From Acytostelium subglobosum LB1 (taxonomy: Eukaryota; Evosea; Eumycetozoa; Acytosteliales; Acytosteliaceae): DNA of 64,000 bases. The stretch lies in contig NW_012236518.1 of assembly GCF_000787575.1 (NCBI RefSeq), positions 434,001-498,000 on the forward strand. Direction: 5' to 3'. The first letter of the stretch is position 1. Every line of letters starts with the position of its first letter. The translations under genes and the position numbers were made by a program. Below, piece by piece: positions 39,401 through 50,639 of this stretch. The notes beneath the pieces were generated by a model. It did not search any database and had not been told where the DNA came from. It saw only the letters and a program-made list of their open reading frames with translations.

Positions 39401-40678
39401 GTAGTGTTTGGAGGAAAAGGTGGAAATGAAGCCGGTATCATCTACTTCATGTCCATATCATTGATGGATAATGTATATATCTCACCTCAAGTTCAGTCCA
39501 CTCGCGGAACCATTCCAATCACTAACATTCAATCAATCAATAATATAGGAAATTGGATGCCTTGACTTTAAGAAGATACCACTTACGGATGCAGTTCATT
39601 CAATGCATCCTTTAGAGGATAGTTACTTTATAATGTCTACATCCAGGGACACAACAATCGTAGACTATAATAACTTTAGTAATATGGAGTCTACCATCAA
39701 TATACCCTATCTCAACTCTGTGGTAGACATTACCTATCAACATCGTAGGATACTACTGGCGACGCCCCGCAAAGGATTGGAAGTCTACGAGTATGACAAG
39801 AAAGCAAGAACATGTGTAAAGAAGAGACAGTAAGTATAACCCATTCATTCATTCATGACTGACTCACTCACTCACTCAATCCAATCGACTACAATATGTT
39901 CCAGTCAAAGGACACCAATGTTGACATCAAGTTGTCAATTCATGTCTGATGATTGTTTTGCAGCAATTGATCGATATGGTAACTTCACTGTTATGGCCTA
40001 TGGTGATGACGAACAACAACAAGGTGTTCATACATTGAACACTGTGGCCAGCTACTTCATCAGTGAGTCATGTACCAAACTACTCAAGGTAAGTTATGTT
40101 AAGATTGACAGGATTGGATTGTTTGATATGATTGATTGATTCGATTGATTGATTGGATCGCCAACCATGCCATACTGACGAACCACCTCCACCTGGCTAC
40201 TCCTCCCCAATCATACACGCACACAACCTACACCAAATAATAGGTTGACAACAATCACTTGATTTGCTCTGGTATGCTTGGTGGCATTTATTCGATCAGC
40301 AGAATCACCAAACGAGAGTATCTTATACTGAGCATGTTGACGGATATTTTATGTCTGTTCAAATTGACGCAGCCACTGTTGGGCAACGACCATGCCATGT
40401 ATCGTTGTGGACTTGTCGAGATGCAGTCAATCATTGATGGAGATATGGTGTCACAGTTCCTCTTGCTGCCAGAGGAAGTCCAGTTGGAGATGATCAAGAC
40501 GATGTTGGCGGATTCGCGTGTCACATCCTCCACCAACGTGGTGACAGATATCAATCAACCGTTGACCTACACGGATAAGGTCAAACACATGGAACTGATG
40601 GCCGAGAGGGACCGCACTAGGGCGTTACTTGAATCACTCTGTGAGTCCTTCATACCCACCAACACTACATCCAACTAG
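36410..40678 (+). CDS. CPSF-A/DDB1/SF3B3-superfamily triple beta-propeller protein
   Basis: Eight exons (36410-37038, 37099-37447, 37522-39096, 39164-39305, 39381-39472, 39549-39829, 39905-40088, 40244-40678) give about 1,228 aa. The end of exon 5 is uncertain (39472 or about 39489; both keep frame). Length and layout suit the DDB1/SF3B3/CPSF160 superfamily: an N-terminal MMS1-type propeller region (GNTIQIQELVG; YAPVVDFSA; RGNMYGTLSVLENCPA) and a C-terminal CPSF-A region ending in a helical IDGDMVSQFLLLPEEVQ segment, which parallels the family motif GxIDGDLxxxFL. Such proteins are scaffolds in CUL4 ubiquitin ligase, U2 snRNP or the polyadenylation machinery. Sequence is divergent from all three, so this may be a separate paralogue. 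An Asn tract (NNNNNNNN) sits in the N-terminal part. Several introns carry the TGGAAYNATYCCA motif. Confidence 0.75.
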
Positions 40679-41601
40679 GGAAAAAAGTGTTGGGTTCCTA
40701 GTTGTTGTTGAACCATGATCGATCAATGTGATGGGTGCGTATCACTCATTAATCGACCATTGGGTGTCTTGACCCAGATGGAACCTTAGACAGTGCTATG
40801 GCCCAACAACAGGGCATGCTGTGCCTATTATTAAACACGAATCCGTACTCAACGGGCCAGTCATTCATGAGAGGCAAGACCCACACGAGAGCACGTGTTG
40901 CAGTTTGATTCCTCGATGAATAAATTGATCAAAAGTGACACACGCATGCCCATACCCGGTGATCAAAAGCAAACAAGTTGTAAACGTTGCTTTGTGGTGG
41001 TGCAAGTCAAAGTGTCACATGTTTCAGAGATACCCAAGTCCTGGAACAATGCGTTGGACAACACAACAAGACGAACCATGAACAAAAAGTAATGTGTGTC
41101 TGCGTTGATGGATTTATACTTTGCTTGTTCTTGGACACCACGCAAATAGCCCCAGCACGAGGGCCATCTCAAGCCCTTGGTATTTTTATCTCAAGGTTCT
41201 CTGCAGAGACCTTCACATCAGTCGGTGGTTGCAAAGATGAATTGTGTGTGTTTGTTTGTTTGTTTGTGTGATTGTGTGTTTGAATGAGTGTGTGTGATAA
41301 TGATGATCGATTTGACTGGTTGTTGATGGTGTGTGAATACGAAATCTGATTGATCAATCTCTCGTTAGGGAGAAGACCAATAGTCTGACGATGGGCAGGG
41401 CGCTAACTTTGATCAGGGTCGCATTGGATTGGGTCCTAGGTCCATACCAGATCCCCCAATCATTGATGATCTTGGCGACACTCAGTAATAGTAAAGTAAT
41501 CAATATTATTACAACTACTGTATTACTAAGTCCATCATACAAATAATATTATATATAATATACAGATACAGTGATACAGAGATAATAATATATTATAAAA
41601 T
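40679..41601. other. Intergenic region
   Basis: No convincing gene. GTTTGTTTG repeats lie at 41250-41268 and an AT-rich promoter at 41535-41600. A 62-codon minus-strand frame ending at 41354, with one hydrophobic stretch (TVVVIILITLLLLSV), begins only 60 bp from the receptor gene start and was not accepted. Confidence 0.5.
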
Positions 41602-42850
41602 ATGGCTACACTATTAAAAGTGTTGGTTTTTGTTTTGATGGTGATGACCATGTCGATGACGATGATGATCACTCAAACAAGTGCACAACAGTTACCAATT
41701 GACTTTGGTGCCACTTGTGAACAACTGGATCCAAACTCAAAGTGCAAGCCATATCTACCATACGACTCTATATACCTTCCATATGGAACCAATCAATCGG
41801 AAATCGAGACCAACGTCACAAACGCAATCACTCTACTTTCATTCACACCACTATCTTGTTCCGATGTTGCCATTCCAATCACCTGTTTGATTGTAAGTAC
41901 TCAGGACCTGATGATGAGATGTGCCAAGACCATCACCTAACCCTCGCCCCTCCCCACTCAATCAATCAATCAATATATCAAATCCAGGCATTCAGACAAT
42001 GTAACACCATCAACACAACATCACCGATAATCAAATTACCCTCATCAGCATGCCTATCAGAGTGCGGTAAATACTCCTCTTGACGATTGATCACGAACTT
42101 ACCTTGACCTGAACTGACCCCCGACCCCTGGAACCATCCCACCCACCTCCACTCACCCATTCCAATCAATCAAACATAGTATCACTGAATACATCATGCT
42201 ATGATGTGTTCAAAGCGAATAATGTACCAATCAATTGCAGTTCAGATAGTCATGGTACCCCGACATTCACCAATCAATCAACATTGTTTGAACTGCGAGA
42301 CTATGGTGGACCTTGGATAACGCCAATCCAATGCGACGTGGTGGTGGGCGGTGTGCGCCCCAACGCCACCTGCCTGAAGCCACTGGTCATGGTATCGCCA
42401 GAGGAACGTAAAGAGGGACTCTACTTTGTTATCGATGACAAGGGTTGTGCGCTGCCGTGTCCGTCGATGGTGTTCTCTCCCGATGAGGGACGCATCGTGC
42501 ACATCACCAACGTGGTGATGAACTCTGTGTCATTCGTCGGCTCGGTCTTGACACTGCTCTTCTTTGCGCTGGTGTCCAATAAGCTCAACTATAGAATGGA
42601 GATCATCTTCTACTTCTCTCTGTCCACCATGATGATATCGATTGGCTCGTTCATGATGAATCCGCGTCAGGAGCAATTCGCATGCGCTGGACCTCCAGGA
42701 CGATACAAGCTTGGCACCAAAGAGGCAGACTGTGGCATTGGCTATCTCTTCTACCAAATTGGTGCATTGGCCTCAATCATTTGGTGGACAATCATTTCCT
42801 ATGATGCTTACAACTCGACCAAGATACGTAAGTCTGACTCACTCACCCAC

Positions 42851-42882
<32 letters not shown>

Positions 42883-44278
42883 GTGACTGACTAATCCATC
42901 CATCCATCCATCCATCAATCCAAACCAACAACAGAGAAGATCAAACATTTCAATATATTCAAGTTCTTTGTTTGGGGATTCATTATATTGTTGTCCACTA
43001 TACCTTTGATGTTCAACAAGGTTGGAGCAATACTTAGTTCCAATGGATGTTGGATACTTAATAGTGATGGAAACGTTTACCAATATGTATCATTCCTCGT
43101 ACCATTCTGGATATGTCTAGTACTCATTCTCTACTTTGTCACCTACGTAATCTTCCGAGTATTCAAGATCTACAACGTAGTCAAAGGTATGTCAATCACT
43201 CAATGGAACTATCCCAATCACACTCACTCACACACAATCATTCAATCAATGGCCATACTTCTGCGCATGCACACAGATAAGAAGATGCTCAAGTTTAATG
43301 TATGTAATCAACAATCAATGAATCACTGGAACTATCCCAATCGCTCACTAACTCCATCCATCTAATCAATCAAACAATATAGCTGAGAATGCTTGGAATG
43401 ATGTGTTACATATTTGTCGCTTCGGCATTTGTTACATTCTTCCTGTTCTACTCGAATGGCAGATCGAAAGAGTATATCAAGTTGATCGTCGATTGGTTAT
43501 TATGTATCTCCAAACATCAGGACGACATCTCTTTCTGCCATCTCTACACACCAGACTTCAAGCTCAAGATGTCCACCGCAATATTCTTTGGTGGATTTGG
43601 TCTGATTGGTTTCCTTTCAATGATGACTGTAAGTTTATTCCCATTCCTGATTTGGAATCATTCCATCAACCAATCATACAATCACTCACTGGAACTATTC
43701 CACCCCCACCCTAGGACCCTGCCAACAAGAGACTGGCACGTCAATCAAAGATATTTATATACTTTGCCAACAAGTATTTGGAGTTCAGGGGAAGCGGTAG
43801 TAGATCAAAGTCAACGTCGTCAGAGTCATCGTCATCAACCAAACCTACGACATCATCACAAATCAGTAGTGGAGTGATATCAAGTTCGAGCGAATGGCTA
43901 AAGGCACAGCAAGAGAGGAACAAGGAGATGATTGTCAAGATCATGAACCAACACCGCATCGAATCTCAGGCACATCGCGACGATGCCATCGAGCTCTCCA
44001 GTCTCGACAACAACTCAATCAACGGCACCTCGGCAATCATAAGCGTTCCAGATCTAGATCTAGGTAGCAGCTCGACTCCAATCAATGATCCAAACAACAA
44101 CAACAACAACAATAGTCAAGTTATTTTAAATGTAGACCCAACAGCATCATCCATAGTATTGGACAACAACGACAACAACAACAGCAACAACAACAACGCC
44201 ATCGACATTCACCACAGCGACAGTGATAGTGACAGCGACAGCAGCAGTAGCAGCAGCAGTAGCCATCAAGACGATTAA
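41602..44278 (+). CDS. fsl: Frizzled/smoothened-like seven-transmembrane receptor
   Basis: Seven exons (41602-41892, 41988-42066, 42180-42827, 42935-43186, 43277-43299, 43383-43628, 43715-44278) give 700 aa. Order: signal peptide (to about residue 30); Cys-rich extracellular domain of Frizzled type (CEQLDPNSKCKPYLPY...FRQCNT...CLSECVSLNTSC); linker with CALPCPSMVFS; seven membrane helices from VVMNSVSFVGSVLTLLFFAL to AIFFGGFGLIGFLSMM; and a cytoplasmic tail rich in Ser, Asn and Asp. The extracellular PPGRYKLGTKEADCGIGYLFYQIGA and intracellular STKIQKIKHFNIFK segments are typical of the dictyostelid fsl family (class F receptors). The family lacks known Wnt ligands in amoebae. Exon 5 is only 23 nt. 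The member letter within the family cannot be set. Tail-to-tail with the hydrolase gene (93 bp between stops). Confidence 0.9.
43277..43299 (+). other. 23-nt microexon of the receptor gene
   Basis: Flanked by CACACAG and GTATGT; it encodes the end of intracellular loop (D)KKMLKFN and restores frame between exons 4 (phase 1) and 6 (phase 0). Without it the seventh-helix region would be out of frame. Confidence 0.75.
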
Positions 44279-44371
44279 ATTAAATTAAACAGGGCAAGCT
44301 CATTGGCAATGCCTTAATACTTATTTATTCAAACAAACCATCACGATCAATCAATCTATCGATCAATCGAG

Positions 44372-45019
44372 TTACTTCCTTGAACCGGATGCTAATGCCA
44401 TTCCTTGCATGTATGACTCGACGATGTTTCCTGGTTTGGCAGCTTGCTTGGAGCTGACAAGGGACAACCATTGGTCGGTGGTGATGACGGCAGCAAAGGC
44501 AGAGTGTAGGACAACGGTGAAGGCACGGTGGATCTCCTCAGCGGTGGCAGATCCAGCAGAGTTGGAGTATGGCAATGAACCAGAGGCATCAGAGATGAAC
44601 TCAACATTGAACAGACCTTCATGGGCAGCTTGTAGAGCAGTGGCCGTGTTGCAGTTATGTGTCATGTATCCAACGATGGTGATTGTGTTGACACCCTTGG
44701 ACAGAAGGTACTCCTTGAGGTCGGTGTCAACGAAGCTGCTGGCCTTGCCCTTCTTTACAAGATGGTCGTAGCCACGTGAGGTAACAACAGGATGTAGTTC
44801 AACTCCATGTGTATCGGGGGCAAACACTGGGAAGGTACTTGGGAAGAAATGTTGGACGGCCACAACAGGAATACCAGCAGACTTTGAAGCATCAATAGTT
44901 CTTCCAATATTATTTAAAGATAGATTGATATCAGGATACTGGATCTTCAATCCACCGTCAACATACTCATTCTGTACATCAACTACAATAAGTGCTCTCT
45001 TAATATCAGTAATGGACAT
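44372..45019 (-). CDS. Isochorismatase-like cysteine hydrolase
   Basis: Single exon, 215 aa, the usual size of this fold. Catalytic triad candidates are Asp14 (ALIVVDVQNEY), Lys89/90 (VKKGKASSF) and Cys123 (YMTHNCNTATALQAA), with the cis-peptide region VGYMTH before the Cys. Family members hydrolyse nicotinamide, N-carbamoyl amides or isochorismate; this one lacks the metal-binding histidine pattern (DxHxxxHPxF) of true nicotinamidases, though HPVV is present, so the substrate is open. No signal peptide: cytosolic. No introns and closest resemblance in style to bacterial cysteine hydrolases, so an old bacterial origin is plausible. Its promoter lies in the spacer with the TTCGAA cluster. Confidence 0.85.
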   Translation of the reverse strand: MSITDIKRALIVVDVQNEYVDGGLKIQYPDINLSLNNIGRTIDASKSAGIPVVAVQHFFPSTFPVFAPDTHGVELHPVVTSRGYDHLVKKGKASSFVDTDLKEYLLSKGVNTITIVGYMTHNCNTATALQAAHEGLFNVEFISDASGSLPYSNSAGSATAEEIHRAFTVVLHSAFAAVITTDQWLSLVSSKQAAKPGNIVESYMQGMALASGSRK

Positions 45020-45267
45020 TATTATTAGTTTGTTTAGTTTAGTTATATATTTGTTGTTTGTTATTATTATTATTATTATTATGATTATGATATAGAGAGT
45101 GATGAACAGGCTGTATATTTATAGAGGGCTTAGAATCATATTATCGATTTAAGAATAAAGTAATAATATCTGATTCTTATTCTAAAGTAGGAGTTAGTAG
45201 TTGTTTGAACAGAGAGATATTTGGATAATTATAATTAGAACTAAGAATGGTCAATGGTCAACCAATG

Positions 45268-45349
45268 TTCGAACAATTCGAATGTGGGGTGTCTAAACAA
45301 TTCGAAAGGGTACACACAGCTTTCGAAGACTTGTTGTTGGGCATTCGAA
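45268..45349. repeat. Cluster of five TTCGAA palindromes
   Basis: Copies at 45268-45273, 45277-45282, 45301-45306, 45322-45327 and 45344-45349. Several have longer flanks (CAATTCGAA, TTTCGAAGAC/ATTCGAAGAC). They could be binding sites for a dimeric factor or part of a folded transcript. Confidence 0.8.
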
Positions 45350-45525
45350 GACCATCATCATCAACTACACTATGGTGATACTCATCAACAATAGTATTAG
45401 TAATAACACCTACTTAATATTGATAACTACTTTATTATAATTAATTATTAGTAACAATATTTTATTAGATCTGCCCAGATGTGCCAGGGTTGTCTTTGCT
45501 CACAACTCTCAAATTGAACTAACGT

Positions 45526-45534
45526 TTATGGGTT
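45526..45534 (-). promoter_or_regulatory. DUSE-like upstream sequence element
   Basis: AACCCATAA on the minus strand matches the Dictyostelium upstream sequence element that normally sits about 60 nt before small-RNA starts. That predicts a start near 45465 reading leftward; ATCTGGGCAGAT there can form a small hairpin. No RNA family is recognised. Confidence 0.35.
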
Positions 45535-45691
45535 GTGGAGGGTTCACTCGTTTCAGAACTAACTTGACAACAACATCACCAGGGGTGTGAATGACGATGA
45601 TCTTACGCTTTAAAGTGGACCAATTGCAGTATTTGTAGTTGTAATCATTAATCTAATATAATATTTAACATCTTATCAACTTCATACAGAT

Positions 45692-46705
45692 ATGACAGGT
45701 TCAGCAGCATCACAAGGTATCAAAGATAGTGTAGCTGGAACAGTTGCTGGCGCTGCATGTCTATTCACAGGGTATGTTCACGACCCATCAATCAATCAAT
45801 CAACAATACAGTCATTAACCATCTATGAATGAATCACATCATATAAAGGCACCCCTTTGACACGCTGAGAGTGCGTCTACAGACATCGACAACGAAGTTG
45901 GGCATGATTGAATGCTTGAAGAACACTGTAGAGAAGGAAGGCGCATCGGCTTTATACAAGGGTGTGACGAGCCCTTTGTTTGGAATGATGTTTGAGACTG
46001 CCGTACTCTTTGTTGGCTACGGACAAATGAAGAAGTTGCTCCAGAAGGACCCAAACAAGCCTTTGGAGTTGTGGCAATATAGTTTATGTGGTGCGAGTGC
46101 TGGCTTTGCCGCGACATTCGTTCTGACGCCTGTCGAGCTGATCAAATGTCGTCTGCAAGTCCAGACGACTGGTCCACCCAAGTACAAAGGCACATTCGAT
46201 TGCTTTGTCAAGGTATTGAAGGAGGATGGTGTGACAGGTCTCTACAGAGGTATCATTCCAACACTGGCGCGTGAAATCCCTGGCAACATGGCATTCTTTG
46301 GTGTATATGAAGGTCTCAAACGATACTTTAGGACCAAAACTGGTCAAGAAGACCTTCCACTTCGTTACCTTATATTGTCTGGAGGCATTGGAGGTATTGC
46401 ATATTGTAAGTTCATTCATTCATTCATTCAATCAATCATGGAAACATTCCAATCGCTGACACCAAACAATCAAAATAGGGAGTATATTCTATCCAGCTGA
46501 TGTAGCCAAGTCAAGTATACAAGTGAGTGATAATGGACCAACACCATCACTGTTGGCAACACTCAAGAAGATTTATCAAAAGGATGGAATACGTGGACTC
46601 TATCGTGGATATGTCTTAACAGTCATGCGTGCATTCCCAGCAAATGCTGCCATGTTTACAGTGTACGAGATGACAATGAAGGCACTGGACAAGGTAATTC
46701 CATGA
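45692..46705 (+). CDS. Mitochondrial carrier (SLC25), ornithine/acylcarnitine-type
   Basis: Three exons (45692-45771, 45849-46405, 46479-46705) encode 287 aa, one standard carrier. The three repeats show the carrier signature: HPFDTLRVRLQ, TPVELIKCRLQ and YPADVAKSSIQ, each followed by the GLYxG/ALYKG half-motif. The third signature has Ala at the x position and Ser-Ser where a basic residue usually ends the motif, a small departure. Repeat 2 ends LAREIPGNMAFFGVYE and repeat 3 VMRAFPANAAMFTVYE; together with AGAACLFTG these match the ornithine (SLC25A15/ORT1) and carnitine/acylcarnitine (SLC25A20) branch. Located in the inner mitochondrial membrane; exact substrate open. Its intron 2 carries the TGGAA-N3-TTCCA motif. 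Converges on the NRAMP gene, 100 bp between stops. Confidence 0.88.
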
Positions 46706-46805
46706 TCATAATCATTAAAGATAATAATAATTGAATAGATTAGGAAAGAAGAGGAGGAGGAAGTTTTATTACATTGCAATGCATGCTTGTGATTGATATA
46801 ATTAA

Positions 46806-48616
46806 TTAAATTGTGGAGTTGATGGTGATTGGAGAGGATGTCTCATCAAGACGATCGTAGGATGAGTCCTGACCAACACTACTGACTCCAAATAGAGCGC
46901 GGGCTCTCTGCGCCAGCTCAGCTGACTTTCTTGGACCAAGTGCCAAGTATATAATAAATGCAAAGTAGAATAGGAATCCTATGACCAGGATAGTGATCAT
47001 CCACCATGCCGTTGACAACTGGATAGTTGCCTGAACAATCAAGTAGATGTTGATACCAATAATAAGTACGGACAGGACTCTAACAAATATATTGTTGAGC
47101 CAATGGTTCTTAAATTCCTCTCCCATCACATCCGCTCCTAATTGATTGAATGAGTGTTAGTATCCATGGATTAGTATTATGTACCATGATTGATTTGATT
47201 GAATACTACTTACTTGATGTGAAGTAGAGAACTGGAAGGATGGCAAATGGGAGTTGGACACTTTGGAGAACGTTCAGCCACTCGTCAAGTGAGTCAAGAT
47301 GGTTTTGTGAAAGGATGGCAACACAGATGGCTGGAACGATGGCCGAACAACGAGTGATGAGGAGTCGCTTCCATGGTCTGATCTTGAGGTTCAAGAAACC
47401 CTCCATAACAAACTGACCGGCATAGGTACCTGTCATTGTAGAGCATTGGCCTGCTGCCAGCAGTCCGACGGCCCAAATATATTTAGCAAACTGGCCATAC
47501 TTCTCACCGAGGAAGGTGGCAGCGGACGAAAGACCAATGTTGTCAACACCCTGGAAGCCCACGGCAAAGAGCGAGACGACCAGAAGGTTGAGAATGAATG
47601 AGATGAATAGGGCGATTGCACTCTCGATACCAAAGTACTTGTTGGCAATACGAATCTGGCGCTTGTCTGAACGGTCAAAGTCACGAGACTGGACCAATGC
47701 AGAGTGCAGATAGATGTTGTGTGGCATGATGACCGCGCCCAGGATACCAACGGCCATGGTTACGTTCTGTTTGGATACCATCGGAATGATGCAACCTTCA
47801 AGCACCTTGAGCTGATCAGGCTTGCTGATGCCATACTCGATGGCAAACGTGATGCCCATGATGGCTATCAGACTGCAGAAGAAGGCCTCAAGCTTTCGGA
47901 TACCATAGTTCTCTAGCATGAGGAAAGTGAAAGTGTCGGCGGCAGTGATCAACACACCAGCCCAAAGTGGGATATGGCCGTTGGACAGAATGTTGATGGC
48001 GATGGATGTACCGATGACCTCTTGGATATCGGATCCTATGATGGCAAGCTCAGTCATGATCCACAGGAGGATACGTGCAGTCCTTGGGTAGTGTTGACGA
48101 CAGTGCTCAGCCAGATGCATACCAGTGACAGTACCAAGACGGGAGGCCAACATTTGAAGCCAAAGACCGACTATCGTACTCCAGAGTAGGACCCAAAGCA
48201 GTTGGTACCCACCAGCAGCGCCAGCTTGTATATCAGACTCAAGGTTGCCCGGGTCCAAATAGGCGATGCTCATCAAGAATCCAGGACCGGTGAATGCCCA
48301 AAGAGTTCTAAAGTGGAGGAATTTCTGGAAGTTTGTGTGAGTGATGTTGGTCATGTGACATCTTCTTCTCCAACAACAAACTCAAACTTACTCCTTCGGC
48401 TTCCAGTATACTATCAGTGCATTGAACCTTGCCATGGCTGGTCTTCTGGTAGTCATCGGACTCAACTGCTATGTCCTCTTCAGGGCCTGGCAGTTGTGCT
48501 TGGTAGACGTTATGGTTGTAGGTCATCTTTGGCTGGATGGCGGGCTGGCAGTAAGGTATGGTTCGTGAGTTTCCAGGTGTAGGAGTAGGAAGAGTTAAAG
48601 GAAGATCATCAAACAA
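46806..48616 (-). CDS. NRAMP/SLC11 divalent metal transporter
   Basis: Three minus-strand exons (48616-48392, 48324-47214, 47137-46806) give 555 aa; introns of 67 and 76 bp have GTAAGT donors. NRAMPs are proton-coupled Fe2+/Mn2+ transporters. The metal-binding motif of helix 1 is present as DPGN (residues 99-102 in [16 protein letters not shown]), and the helix 6 motif as [15 protein letters not shown] (His at 277), which is the classical eukaryotic form. About eleven to twelve hydrophobic helices are visible. The cytosolic N-terminus of about 80 residues is polar. In dictyostelids NRAMP1 pumps metal out of the phagosome and limits bacterial growth, while a second protein serves the contractile vacuole; the classical motif favours the NRAMP1 type, but I leave the symbol open. 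Confidence 0.93.
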
Positions 48617-49790
48617 ATGAGTTCAATCGTCGGTGAAGTTGGTTGTTGTTGTTCTTGTTGTTGGATCGTACTGACTGATGTTCTTCCGTTCAGGAGTGGC
48701 GCACGAGTAAGGGGAGGATATCAAAGCAAATGTGATAAAGAGTGATTGGCTTAGTTTGAGTTAGGGTGTAGTAGTAGTCGTGAGTGAGTCAGGGGGTGGC
48801 CTCTACAAGGTATAGTATAGTGTGTAGAAGAGGAATGAGGCGGGATATATGAGCAAAGGGGTGAATTGAATTGAATCAAGGGGGCGGTATCTTGAGGTTG
48901 ATCAGGACTGTGCGGGCAGGTTGGTGGTGTCAAGAAGAAGAATGCTCTATGTAATGTTCGTCGTTTAGCGAACAAGTTAATATCGTCAATAGTCGTCGTC
49001 GTCGTCGTAAATGTGTACAACTAATCAATACCAACAACAAAATGAACTCATGACATATTCGTGATGTATCAATGCCAGGCATCGTTGTTTTTGCCATTGG
49101 CACTAACTGGGCTTTTATCGGGCTGTGGGTAGGCGGAGAACATGTGAACGAGTTCTGACATTAATTAATTTACAAAAAGCCGTGATCACGTGTTCAACTT
49201 AGCTTCCTTGATTGATTGATTGACAGATGTCCCATTTGTATGTTTGTTGTTATGGTAGTTTATTGTTATACCAAATGATATGGAGTATATGACAGATGAT
49301 TATTCTTATTCGACGAGGTTGGAGTGGGTTCACTTGATGCACGCTATTGGTATCCGTACTATTTTCGGGATGGCAATAGAGCACAATGGGAAGTATGAGC
49401 GGCAATTGTTACTTCCTCCGATGGTCGTATTCTTCTACTTGTATCAAGTTCGACCGATCCAAATGGTTGCAATGCTCCTTCGTAAGCATTGAAACAATTT
49501 GAATGGCGAGATAGCTTCTATATGTTGCGCACGCGCGAGTGCCTGGCTGGATGGGGCGAGGGCGATGGCTGGCGGCGCGATTGGATTGACTGGACTGTCG
49601 CATTCGTTGGGTGGACGGGACTGGACTGGTTGTCCAGGGACGATGATGCGAGTGCGAGTATGAGTTGAGGCTATCAAAAGATATGACTATGGGGCTCGGT
49701 AAGGTCTTGACGACTCTGGTACTAGCCAAATAGAACCGCTGGTTGTAGTTTCGTTACAACAAAATCAACAGTGGTTCTACCAAGTGCAAT

Positions 49791-49812
49791 AGACATGCAT
49801 TATTGCATGTCT
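49791..49812. repeat. Perfect 9-bp hairpin
   Basis: AGACATGCA - TTAT - TGCATGTCT: exact 9-bp arms around a 4-nt loop. Confidence 0.8.
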
Positions 49813-50229
49813 ATGGCGAGTTGGTTGCATAGTTATTCGAGTGGTGTGGGTATATGTTTGTGTTGGTGCTGGATGAATAGTCGAGTGAGATTGGTAAGGT
49901 TGTTACTGGATGGGATGTTGAGGGCTGAAGAGATGGTTGAGTTGAGGTGGCATTGGCGGGTGGTCTCTTCTTCTTCTTCTTCTTCTCCAGATTGGCGTGG
50001 TTGTGATGGAGCCAAGATAAGAACTTCTATCATGTTATATAATATGTATATCGATTGATGTGAATAAATACATAACTATTTTCTAAAACAAGCTGATTGG
50101 TGATTGTTGGTGATTGACTGATTGACTGATTGGTGTTGGTTGATTGATTGGATTGGATTTGGATTGGATAACACTTTGATAAATTTACATACCAGGCCTG
50201 GATTGATTGATGCAATCAGGACCTTGGCT

Positions 50230-50252
50230 GGGGGTTGGGTTGGGTGAGGGGG
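50230..50252 (+). other. G-quadruplex-type motif
   Basis: Four G-runs (5, 3, 3 and 5 G) with loops TT, TT and TGA, fitting the canonical three-tetrad pattern. Rare in AT-biased dictyostelid DNA. It lies about 390 bp past the RWP-RK stop. Confidence 0.6.
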
Positions 50253-50639
50253 AGCTGACGTGGAGGGTGTCGTTGATGTGCGATATATAATATATCGTAC
50301 AATCGAAACCTTGATGTCGATTGAAACTATATGGCAGAATTAAGACAAATAGATTTTCCATTAACCTGTTCTTCCATTGGATTCAATCTATGTCGAGGCA
50401 TAGATGAGAGTTGTAGTGTCGATATTCGACACCACAATGGTTGTTGAGTGGTGGTAGGTAGTGATATAGTTTGTTGTTGTTGTTGTATACTGATATTATG
50501 TGTGATAATAATAATAGTAATAGGGGGGATATTATGATGATAATGATGGATGGATGGATGATTGATTCATTGCTGCAGTTCGTGAACTGCGAGCAACACA
50601 TGTCGGCCATGGCGGACACAATTAATTGTGTGTGCGCAC

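Larger units (their letters stand above)
45020..45691. promoter_or_regulatory. Divergent promoter spacer with TTCGAA cluster and DUSE-like element
   Basis: It lies between the hydrolase (minus) and mitochondrial carrier (plus). It holds an ATT run (45062-45082), five TTCGAA palindromes (45268-45349) and AACCCATAA on the minus strand at 45526-45534, a match to the DUSE found upstream of dictyostelid small-RNA genes. Confidence 0.5.
48617..50639. other. 2-kb spacer without a supported gene
   Basis: 5' region of the NRAMP gene and 3' region of the RWP-RK gene. Contents: GTC repeats (about 48993-49006), a 71-codon frame at 49280-49492 that lacks family resemblance, GC-richer text at 49520-49650, a 9-bp hairpin (49791-49812), a TCT run (49968-49986), GATT repeats (50100-50160), and a G-quadruplex-type motif (50230-50252). 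Confidence 0.5.

Noticed and set aside
41354-41542. 62-codon minus-strand frame with a hydrophobic stretch
   Set aside because: It starts 60 bp from the receptor start, leaves no room for two promoters, and matches nothing known.
49280-49492. 71-codon frame MEYMTDDYSYST and another frame with ARYWYPYYFRDGNRAQW
   Set aside because: The text looks protein-like in two frames, but both are short, interrupted and without family resemblance.
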